This document shows, piece after piece, positions 57,660-64,000 of a stretch of DNA of 64,000 nucleotides. The notes under the pieces were generated by a model. That model was not told where the DNA came from. It did not search any database and saw only the letters and a program-made list of their open reading frames with translations. Both the position numbers and the translations under genes were made by a program. Each line of letters opens with the position of its first letter. The stretch's first letter is position 1. The stretch comes from Mariniflexile gromovii (GTDB lineage: Bacteria > Bacteroidota > Bacteroidia > Flavobacteriales > Flavobacteriaceae), in the NCBI RefSeq assembly GCF_017814435.1, contig NZ_JAGJCB010000003.1, positions 186,001-250,000 of the forward strand, read 5' to 3'.

Positions 57660-57717
57660 AAAAAAAAATAAAATCCAAATTCCAATGGAAAATGAAACTA
57701 TAATGGAATTTGGATTT
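57660..57717 (-). terminator. Terminator after the GAF-domain gene
   Basis: AAATCCAAATTCCA (57671-57684) and TGGAATTTGGATTT (57704-57717) form a 14-pair perfect stem with a 19-base loop; on the minus strand a long T-rich run follows. It separates the fRMsr gene from the purH promoter. Confidence 0.72.
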
Positions 57718-57733
57718 TTAAAATTGGAATTTA

Positions 57734-58192
57734 TTATGAAAGTATTGTGGCAACTTGCTTACAAACAAATTCTAAAAAGCATTCGTCTTCTTCGGTAAAA
57801 GGATCTGGCGTGTTGGAGTCAATATCTATTTGTCCAATATTTTCACCATTCACAAAAATAGGGATTACAATTTCCGCTTTAACAGTAATGCTGCAAGCTA
57901 TATAATTATCTTGGGCAGTTACATCGGGCACCACAAAATTCTGGTTGCTAACAGCTACTTGCCCACAAATACCTTTTCCAAATGGGATGATGGTATGGTC
58001 TGTTGGCGCACCTACATATGGTCCTAACTTTAATTCTTCCTTATCGCCATTTCTAAAATAAAAACCTACCCAATTGTAATGAGGGATGTGCTTTTCAAGT
58101 AGTTCGCAAATACTTAATAGGCGTTCATCAACTGTTTTTTCAGTATTTAAAATAATGGTTTCTACTTGGGGTTTTAGTTGTTCAAAAGTCAT
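57734..58192 (-). CDS. Free methionine-(R)-sulfoxide reductase (GAF-domain)
   Basis: Reduces free methionine-R-sulfoxide. The 152-residue single GAF domain keeps two of the three family cysteines at the right distance: C76 in GKGICGQVA and C100 in NYIACSITV (24 residues apart, as between Cys94 and Cys118 in the E. coli enzyme). At the place of the third, H66 is found. VVPDVTA and the Glu in KAEIVIPI are also typical. It is a single-gene unit. Confidence 0.82.
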   Translation of the reverse strand: MTFEQLKPQVETIILNTEKTVDERLLSICELLEKHIPHYNWVGFYFRNGDKEELKLGPYVGAPTDHTIIPFGKGICGQVAVSNQNFVVPDVTAQDNYIACSITVKAEIVIPIFVNGENIGQIDIDSNTPDPFTEEDECFLEFVCKQVATILS

Positions 58193-58381
58193 AAAATCAA
58201 AAAGTTTTGGTAAAAGTATTTAAAAAGCCATGAATTATATATTTGGTTTGCATAATTTTAACCTTAATAAACCATCGTAAATTATGCTTAGACATAAATG
58301 ACGTAAAAATGACATATTAAAGGCGCAACATAAATGGCAGAGTTCAGAATACTTTTACTTCAAATTAAAATTATATAAAAA

Positions 58382-58966
58382 ATGAACAATTTGAACTTAT
58401 CACAAAGAGTAAAAGATCTAAGAAACCAAAAAGGAATGACGCAAGAATTACTAGCCGAAAATTCTGGTTTGAGTTTAAGAACAATTCAAAGAATTGAGAA
58501 TAATGAAACTGTGCCAAGAGGCGATTCTTTAAAAAGATTAGCCATCGCGTTAAATACAACTCCAGATGAAATTATTGATTGGAAAATTCAGGAAGATAAA
58601 GGATATTTGATATTAATGAGTTTGTCTACCCTTGGGTTTTTGTTTTTCCCTATTTTGGGAATCATCATTCCTTTGGTTTTTTGGGTATTAAAAAAAGATA
58701 AATTAAAAAATGTAAATGAGCTTGGTAAATCAATTTTAAATTTTGAAATAACTTGGTCTCTTATACTTTTTTCATACTTCATTATGCTGTTTACAGGTAT
58801 AGTTGGTGGAATAGTGAGGCATATAACTCCTTTCGGTGTATTGAAAGCTTATATTCCAATAATCATTTTATATATTTATAATTTTACTATAATTATTGTA
58901 AATACGGTAAGAGTTTCAAAAGGTAAGACAGGTAAATACATTCCTTCTTTAATGATATTCAAATAA
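58382..58966 (+). CDS. Membrane-anchored helix-turn-helix regulator
   Basis: The 194-residue protein has an XRE-type HTH in residues about 8-62 (LSQRVKDLRNQKGMTQELLA, SLRTIQRIENNETVPRGDSL) fused to a DUF4870-like membrane part with about four spans (ILMSLSTLGFLFFPILGIII; ITWSLILFSYFIMLF; and two more). It would bind DNA from the membrane. Upstream, an exact TATATTTG at 58238-58245 could be a promoter. No partner gene is evident. Confidence 0.78.
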   Translation: MNNLNLSQRVKDLRNQKGMTQELLAENSGLSLRTIQRIENNETVPRGDSLKRLAIALNTTPDEIIDWKIQEDKGYLILMSLSTLGFLFFPILGIIIPLVFWVLKKDKLKNVNELGKSILNFEITWSLILFSYFIMLFTGIVGGIVRHITPFGVLKAYIPIIILYIYNFTIIIVNTVRVSKGKTGKYIPSLMIFK

Positions 58967-59028
58967 TGATATGATTGAAAGAATAAAAGCTTTAAATTCT
59001 GGTTTCTTAAATTAAATTATATGTTGTT

Positions 59029-59580
59029 TTGAAGTCACTTCTTCTAAAATATAAGTTAGTTGTAAAGTTTATACTTACGTTTTTGTTGGTGTATATTGCT
59101 TTGTCGGTTGCCTATAAATTTTATTTGCAGTTTTCTGATGGAAGTAAATACTACCCCGATTACATGACGCATTTGGTGGCAATTCAAAGTGAAGCTTTGC
59201 TTAATAGTTTGGGGTATCATGTACAAATGATGCCACATCCTGATGAGCCTTCCATGAAGATCATTATTAATGGTACGTATTTGGCGCGGATTATTGAAGG
59301 CTGTAATTCAATAAGTGTTATTATTTTATTTATATCGTTTATAATAGCATTTGCTTCAAATTTGAAAACTACCTTTTTTTATATACTGTCGGGAAGTGTT
59401 TTAATTTATGTTGTGAATTTAGTGCGCATTGTCCTTTTAAGTTTGTTGTTGTACCATTATCCTAAACATCAAGCTATTTTGCATAGTGTGGTGTTTCCTG
59501 GTATTATTTACGGACTCGTTTTTTTATTATGGGTATTTTGGGTAAATCGATTTTCTAAAATAAAAGGTACACATGCATAG
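59029..59580 (+). CDS. xrtF: Exosortase family protein XrtF
   Basis: Membrane transpeptidase-like protein of 183 residues. The exosortase catalytic residues are visible: C92 in IIEGCNSISV, R133 in NLVRIVLL and H152 in AILHSVVFPG. The start appears to be TTG 59029 (MKSLLLKYKLV), as no in-frame ATG gives the N-terminal membrane segment. It overlaps its partner gene by 8 bp. Exosortases process and anchor or export proteins with a C-terminal membrane signal; XrtF substrates are not obvious here. Confidence 0.85.
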   Translation: MKSLLLKYKLVVKFILTFLLVYIALSVAYKFYLQFSDGSKYYPDYMTHLVAIQSEALLNSLGYHVQMMPHPDEPSMKIIINGTYLARIIEGCNSISVIILFISFIIAFASNLKTTFFYILSGSVLIYVVNLVRIVLLSLLLYHYPKHQAILHSVVFPGIIYGLVFLLWVFWVNRFSKIKGTHA

Positions 59581-60001
59581 GTTTACTAAATACATATGGC
59601 TTGGTGTTTTAGTAGGATTGTTAATTTTAATACGATTGTTTGAAAACGAATTGTTTTACGATCCGTATCTAACTTTTTTTCAAAACGACTACCTTTATAT
59701 TGATAGCCCCAGACGCGAAATTTTTAAACTAACCCTATTCACTTCGTTGCGTTATCTATTAAATACCGGTATTTCTTTAGCTATTTTGTATTTGGTTTTT
59801 AAAGATGTAAGCATTGTTAAGTTTTCTGCGCTTATTTATATGTTGGCTTTTGTGGTGCTAATTTCCATTTATTTATATTTTGTAATTAACCCACGTCAAG
59901 AAGATTATTACTTGTTTTTTAACATGCGCCGGTTTTTAATTCAGCCTGTTATTTTAATACTGTTATTGCCAGCCTTTTATTACAATAAGCTTAAAAGCTA
60001 A
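59573..60001 (+). CDS. Exosortase F system-associated membrane protein
   Basis: The 142-residue, four-span protein begins HRFTKYIWLGVLVGLL and contains FENELFYDPYLTFFQNDYL, matching the family always found next to XrtF. Overlap of 8 bp indicates co-translation. Its biochemical role is not known. Confidence 0.85.
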   Translation: MHRFTKYIWLGVLVGLLILIRLFENELFYDPYLTFFQNDYLYIDSPRREIFKLTLFTSLRYLLNTGISLAILYLVFKDVSIVKFSALIYMLAFVVLISIYLYFVINPRQEDYYLFFNMRRFLIQPVILILLLPAFYYNKLKS

Positions 60002-60027
60002 AGAGTTAATCATATAATAAAGTTAAG

Positions 60028-60055
60028 TTGAACCTTTTAATTTTTTGTATTTTCG
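60028..60055 (+). promoter_or_regulatory. Promoter of the heavy-metal operon
   Basis: TTG (60028-60030) and TATTTTCG (60048-60055, one mismatch to TAnnTTTG) are 17 bases apart, followed by CACCG. The predicted transcription start coincides with GTG 60060. Confidence 0.6.
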
Positions 60056-60059
60056 CACC

Positions 60060-60473
60060 GTGATAAAACAATTTTTATATAAAAGTTTTACGGTGCTATT
60101 GGCGTTGCTTGTAATGTTTTCAACGGTTTCTTTTACTGTTGAAAAGCATTTTTGTGGCGATGTTTTAATAGGTGTTTCTGTGTTTGCCGAAGCTGAGAAA
60201 TGTGCTATGGAAGCTTTTGAAAAAGAACAGGAAGTCATCACAAAAAAAATATGTTGTAAAGATGAAGTGGATGTTGTTCAGGGGCAAGAAAATTTAAGAC
60301 TTACTTCTTTTGATGATTTAGATTTTCAGCAACAACTTTTCAGCACTACATTTAGCTATGCTTTTGTTAATCTTTTTGAAAGTTTAGAGAAGCATATTGT
60401 TCCCCATAAAGATTATTCTCCTCCAAATTTGGTCGCCGATATTCAGGTGTTGGACCAAGTTTTCATAATTTGA
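60060..60473 (+). CDS. HYC_CC_PP family exported protein
   Basis: About 137 residues from GTG 60060 (M-IKQFLYKSFTVLLALLVMF). The name-giving residues of the family are present: HFC at 30-32, CC at 65-66 and PP at 121-122 in YSPPNL. A hydrophobic N-terminal segment suggests a signal peptide or anchor. Such proteins occur next to heavy-metal HMA and TonB genes in Bacteroidota. Start assignment is uncertain because the promoter -7 box lies just upstream; a further in-frame TTG is at 60045 and would overlap it. Confidence 0.75.
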   Translation: MIKQFLYKSFTVLLALLVMFSTVSFTVEKHFCGDVLIGVSVFAEAEKCAMEAFEKEQEVITKKICCKDEVDVVQGQENLRLTSFDDLDFQQQLFSTTFSYAFVNLFESLEKHIVPHKDYSPPNLVADIQVLDQVFII

Positions 60474-60490
60474 TAAATTAATTTATGTCT

Positions 60491-60516
60491 TGTCATTCCT
60501 GCAAAAGCAGGAATCC
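60491..60516. repeat. Dispersed repeat ATTCCTGC-GAAAGCAGGAAT, copy 4
   Basis: TGTCATTCCTGCAAAAGCAG and GAATCC between the HYC_CC_PP and HMA-MauE genes. Nearly perfect short palindrome. Confidence 0.7.
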
Positions 60517-60557
60517 ACTTGTATTTACATTACATAAATTAATAATTCAAACAAATC

Positions 60558-61277
60558 ATGAAACATACATATACAGTTACAGGCATGACCTGTAATGGTT
60601 GCAGAACATCCGTTGAGGAAAAACTCAATACGATAGATGGTGTCATCAATGCAACCGTAAATTTAGAAAAAGGTGAAGCTGTTATTGAAATGGCAAAACA
60701 TATTGAAACCGATACCATTCAAAAAGCACTTCCCGAGAAATATACCATTTCAGAAAAAAATGTTTTTAAAACAGCGCCGATGGTAGCTGAAGCAGAAAAA
60801 GGCGATTTACAACAACTTTTTCCCTTGTTTTTAATATTTGGTTACATAACAGTAGCCGCTATCTTATTAAACTATAAACCTTGGGACGGAAGCAGTTTTA
60901 TGCTCGATTTTATGGGCTTGTTTTACGTGGTTTTCAGCTTTTTTAAACTGTTGGACTTAAAAGGTTTTCCGGAAAGTTTCAAAATGTACGACCCCCTGGC
61001 TAAGGTAATACCTGTTTATGGTTGGGTGTATCCATTTATAGAAGTAGCATTGGGGGTTCTGTTTTTAATGCGCATTGAAATTCCTATAGCCTTGGTGATT
61101 ACCTTAATTATTTTAGGTATTACAACGGTGGGTGTAACCAAAACGTTGCTCGATAAAAAATCGATTCAATGTGCTTGTTTAGGAACCGCTTTAAAATTAC
61201 CAATGACGAAAGCAACCTTTATAGAAAACAGTGTTATGATTGTTATGGCAATTATCATGTTAATTGGTATGGCTTAA
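60558..61277 (+). CDS. HMA-domain / MauE-like membrane protein
   Basis: The 239-residue protein joins a heavy-metal-associated domain (1-70, GMTCNGC with C12 and C15) to a MauE/DoxX-like membrane domain with four or five spans. A further Cys pair, QCACLGT, sits on a loop at about 215. Probably handles copper or a related thiophilic metal at the inner membrane. It lies in the same strand order as the HYC_CC_PP protein and the TonB receptor. Confidence 0.82.
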   Translation: MKHTYTVTGMTCNGCRTSVEEKLNTIDGVINATVNLEKGEAVIEMAKHIETDTIQKALPEKYTISEKNVFKTAPMVAEAEKGDLQQLFPLFLIFGYITVAAILLNYKPWDGSSFMLDFMGLFYVVFSFFKLLDLKGFPESFKMYDPLAKVIPVYGWVYPFIEVALGVLFLMRIEIPIALVITLIILGITTVGVTKTLLDKKSIQCACLGTALKLPMTKATFIENSVMIVMAIIMLIGMA

Positions 61278-61299
61278 TATGGCGCGGAGTTGCCCCTTG

Positions 61300-61360
61300 C
61301 GTTAGGGATTGAAGCAAGCTACCGTGTAGCGCATAAAGCCCGACCCTTGTGGTAACGCCC
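61300..61360. repeat. GCGTTAG...GGTAACGCC repeat, copy 4
   Basis: GCGTTAGGGATTGAAGCAAG to GACCCTTGTGGTAACGCC, the most compact copy of the family, in the gap before the TonB receptor gene. Confidence 0.72.
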
Positions 61361-61381
61361 CATTAAAATTTAAAAACCAAA

Positions 61382-63631
61382 ATGAAACGAATAATAAATA
61401 TAGTACTCATGCTTCCGCTTTTTATGGCATCCCAAGAAAAAGTAAATGGGATGATTATGGAAGCTAATGATAAAAATGAACACATTGGTTTAGCTGGTGC
61501 CAACGTGTATTGGCTAAACACCAGTATTGGAACGGTGACTAATGTGGACGGGAAATTCATATTACCTTACTCAAAAGAACATAGTAAATTGGTGATTAGT
61601 TATGTGGGTTTTAAAACCGATACCTTAACTATTAAACAGCCAAAATTTGTACAACATTGGTTAAAGCCTGTTGATGATTTGGATGCTGTAACGGTAACCT
61701 CTAGAAAACAGGCCACGGCAAAATCGTACTTGCAAGCAGCCAACACGTTTACTGTAAGTAGTGATGAATTGCTTAAAGCGGCATGCTGTAACTTGTCTGA
61801 AAGTTTTGAAACCAACCCATCCATCGATGTTAATTTTGCCGACGCCGTAACCGGAACGCGCCAAATAAAAATGTTGGGCTTAACTAGTCCGTATATTTTA
61901 ATTGCTACAGAAAATATCCCGTCCATTCGAGGCGCTTCGCAAGCTTTTGGTTTGAGTTTTATTCCTGGTACTTGGGTTGAAAGTATTCAAATTACCAAAG
62001 GTGCAGGTAGTGTGGTGAACGGGTATGAAAGTATTGCGGGACAAATAAATGCGGAATTGGTGAAGCCTGCTATGGATGATAAGCTATTTGTGAATTTATA
62101 TGGCGCTAGTAGTGAACGTATGGAGTTAAATACACACATCAACACCAAGGTAAGCAACAGGTGGGATACGGGTTTGTATATTCACGGTAATACGCACCAC
62201 GGTGTGCATGATGTGAACAATGATGGGTTTTTGGACATGCCACAATACGACCAAATTAATGTGATGAACCGTTGGCAATACACCAATGCCGAAAAAGGCT
62301 TTTTAAGTTTTATTAATTTGAAGTTTTTAAACGATGAAAAGCAAACCGGTGAACTTGATTTTAACCCTAAAACCGATAAATTAACCACCAATGCATGGGG
62401 CAGTGAAATAGATACAAAACGCTACGAATTGTCTGTAAAATTGGGCTATGTAAACCCTGAAATCCCATGGCAAAGCGTTAGTTTTCAAACGGCATTTAGT
62501 AGTCATAAACAAGATTCTTATTTTGGTTTGAAGCAGTATGATATTTTACATAATAGTTTGTATTCTAACGTGATTTATAATTCCATTATTAGCGATTCTC
62601 GACATAAAATTAAAACTGGTTTAAGTTATACTTACGACCATTATGATGAGTTTTTAGACACACCAAATTTAGCTTCAGATTATGAGCGAACTGAACGTTC
62701 TGTAGGGGCGTTTTTTGAATATAATTATGACGATTTGGATAAGCTGAATTTAACGGCAGGTATTAGGGTTGATACTCATAATTTGTTGGGAACTTTTATA
62801 ACACCACGCATCCATGCACGCTACACGCCTTGGGCAAAATCGGCTTTAAGAGCTTCTATTGGTCGTGGAAAGCGCAGTGCCAATATTTTTGCCGAAAACC
62901 AAAGCATGTTTTCAACCTCTAGAGCCATCAATATTTTAGACACAACGGGTAAGATTTATGGCTTAGACCCTGAAATTGCTTGGAATTATGGCGTATCATA
63001 TTTACAAGGTTTTAATCTTTTTGGAAGAAAGGCAGATGTAACGGTCGATTTTTATAAAACCGATTTTACCAATCAGGTAGTGGTAGATTATGAAAATCCG
63101 CAAGAGGTGAATTTTTATAATCTTGATGGAAAAAGTTTTGCCAATAGTTTTCAAACAGAAGTAAATTATAATGCGTTCAAAAATTTCGATTTACGATTAG
63201 CTTATAAATTTTACGAAGTGAAAACCCAGTATAATTCAGGTGAATTGGAAAAACCATTAACACCAAAACATCGGTTTTTTGCAAATGCTTCTTATGAAAC
63301 AAGTGTAAAAGAAAATGCCACGGGCCATTGGAAGTTTGATGCCACATTAAATTGGTTGGGAGAACAACGCTTTTTTTCAACTACCACAAATCCTGTGCAA
63401 TATCAAGTAGCTGCAAATACGCCCAAATTGGCGACGCTAAATGCCCAAGTGACCAAAGTGTTTTCTTCAAAATTTGAATTATATTTAGGCGGTGAAAACA
63501 TTACGAATGTTAGGCAAAGCAATCCTATAATTGCTGCAGACGACCCTTTTGGTTCGAATTTTGATACCACTTTTGTATACGGTCCCATTTTTGGAAGTAT
63601 GTATTATGCAGGGTTGCGATATAGAATATAA
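61382..63631 (+). CDS. TonB-dependent outer-membrane receptor, probably for a thiophilic metal
   Basis: The 749-residue protein has a signal peptide (MKRIINIVLMLPLFMAS), a carboxypeptidase-D regulatory-like domain (about 20-95, GANVYWLNTSIGTVTNVDGK), a plug domain (about 115-225, LKAACCNLSESFETNPS with the Cys pair, PGTWVESIQITKGAGSVVNG) and a 22-strand type barrel ending in SMYYAGLRYRI. Its neighbours carry metal-binding cysteines, and CC in the plug is characteristic of receptors found in such clusters. Specificity for copper is inference. Confidence 0.88.
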   Translation: MKRIINIVLMLPLFMASQEKVNGMIMEANDKNEHIGLAGANVYWLNTSIGTVTNVDGKFILPYSKEHSKLVISYVGFKTDTLTIKQPKFVQHWLKPVDDLDAVTVTSRKQATAKSYLQAANTFTVSSDELLKAACCNLSESFETNPSIDVNFADAVTGTRQIKMLGLTSPYILIATENIPSIRGASQAFGLSFIPGTWVESIQITKGAGSVVNGYESIAGQINAELVKPAMDDKLFVNLYGASSERMELNTHINTKVSNRWDTGLYIHGNTHHGVHDVNNDGFLDMPQYDQINVMNRWQYTNAEKGFLSFINLKFLNDEKQTGELDFNPKTDKLTTNAWGSEIDTKRYELSVKLGYVNPEIPWQSVSFQTAFSSHKQDSYFGLKQYDILHNSLYSNVIYNSIISDSRHKIKTGLSYTYDHYDEFLDTPNLASDYERTERSVGAFFEYNYDDLDKLNLTAGIRVDTHNLLGTFITPRIHARYTPWAKSALRASIGRGKRSANIFAENQSMFSTSRAINILDTTGKIYGLDPEIAWNYGVSYLQGFNLFGRKADVTVDFYKTDFTNQVVVDYENPQEVNFYNLDGKSFANSFQTEVNYNAFKNFDLRLAYKFYEVKTQYNSGELEKPLTPKHRFFANASYETSVKENATGHWKFDATLNWLGEQRFFSTTTNPVQYQVAANTPKLATLNAQVTKVFSSKFELYLGGENITNVRQSNPIIAADDPFGSNFDTTFVYGPIFGSMYYAGLRYRI

Positions 63632-63633
63632 AA

Positions 63634-63686
63634 TTGCCACCAATACACGAATAATCATAAATAATATATTTGTGTATTCGTGGCAA
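63634..63686. repeat. Inverted repeat TTGCCAC...ATACACGAATA
   Basis: TTGCCACCAATACACGAATA (63634-63653) is repeated inverted at 63667-63686 with two mismatches in 20. Lies 3 bp after the TonB receptor stop. No T-run follows on the plus strand. Confidence 0.75.
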
Positions 63687-63746
63687 AAAATAATAATAAC
63701 AAATCGATAAATTTATTTTTTCGAGAATTAACAAAAACAATATAAA

Positions 63747-64000
63747 ATGAAAAAACTATCATTAATTACCATGCTATTAATAGGAATGTTAACATTCGCA
63801 CAAAACAAAAACGAAAAAGCTTTTTTAGAGGTTGATGGCGTTTGTATGATGTGTAAATCTAGAATAGAAAAAGCATGTTTTGGTACCAAAGGCGTAAAAA
63901 GTGCCATTTGGGACGTAAAAACCCATGAGTTGAAACTTATTTATGATGCCCGTAAAACCGATTTAAAAACCATACAGAAAAGTGTGGCGGCAGTAGGGCA
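63747..64000 (+). CDS. Secreted HMA-domain protein (partial, cut by window end)
   Basis: The frame opens at ATG 63747 and is open to the end of the window (84 codons). Signal peptide KKLSLITMLLIGMLTFAQ, then a heavy-metal-associated domain with CMMC (C33 and C36) in the family position. A periplasmic metal chaperone downstream of the TonB receptor. The C-terminus is outside the window. Confidence 0.8.
   Translation, partial: MKKLSLITMLLIGMLTFAQNKNEKAFLEVDGVCMMCKSRIEKACFGTKGVKSAIWDVKTHELKLIYDARKTDLKTIQKSVAAVG

Noticed and set aside
1-64000. tRNA or rRNA genes
   Set aside because: I looked through the intergenic gaps for T-loop (GTTCRANYC) and acceptor-stem patterns and saw none; a covariance search would be decisive.

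Overview
The window is an AT-rich chromosomal segment from a member of the Flavobacteriaceae (Bacteroidota). The evidence is the gliding-motility genes gldA, gldB and gldC, a protein with a type IX secretion C-terminal sorting domain, the XrtF exosortase pair, a split metH, a TonB-dependent receptor with a carboxypeptidase-like N-terminal domain, promoters of the TTG / TAnnTTTG type and almost no Shine-Dalgarno sequences. Nearly everything looks like core chromosome. I see no tRNA, rRNA, CRISPR array, insertion sequence or prophage.

Layout. 1-9000: sulfur assimilation (siroheme synthase, ferredoxin-NADP reductase-like flavoprotein, cysE, cysM), then a SAM-I riboswitch followed by split metH, a small unknown gene and metF. 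This block carries five copies of a palindromic intergenic repeat. 9000-15200: lipid A deacylase-like barrel protein, head-GIN lipoprotein, ackA-pta (minus strand), gldA (minus strand). 15300-19700: phenylalanine/tyrosine operon (prephenate dehydratase, aminotransferase, prephenate dehydrogenase, DAHP synthase-chorismate mutase), preceded by what looks like a complete ribosome-mediated attenuator with a 26-residue Phe/Tyr-rich leader peptide. 19700-32700: rsgA, dtd, two DUF3857 transglutaminase-like proteins, a MazG-like protein, aroA, queA, rlmN, a T9SS cargo protein and a polyprenyl diphosphate synthase. 32800-36200: transglutaminase / alpha-E / circularly permuted ATP-grasp operon. 36500-39000: ECF sigma factor, probable anti-sigma protein and an outer-membrane protein. 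40000-45700: dnaG lacking its zinc ligands, a response regulator with Glu at the phosphorylation site, nadE, gldB-gldC and an esterase lipoprotein. 45900-52200: a lipoprotein form of peptide deformylase, then the cell-shape operon mreB-mreC-mreD-mrdA-rodA. 52500-56000: a TPR histidine kinase / LytTR regulator pair with two small unknown genes. 56000-60000: purH, free methionine sulfoxide reductase, a membrane-anchored HTH protein, and xrtF with its partner. 60000-64000: a heavy-metal handling operon (HYC_CC_PP protein, HMA-MauE membrane protein, TonB receptor, secreted HMA protein cut by the window end).

The strongest regulatory finds are the Phe/Tyr attenuator at 15370-15504, with a leader ORF too short for ordinary gene calling and mutually exclusive antiterminator and terminator stems, and the SAM-I riboswitch at 3591-3699 with a possible alternative pairing partner downstream. 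The window is also rich in small intergenic repeats of at least seven families; some are nested, and two reach into or abut coding sequences (metH end, aroA upstream region). Several housekeeping proteins carry non-canonical key sites (DnaG zinc ribbon, response regulator phosphosite) or an unexpected location (lipoprotein deformylase).
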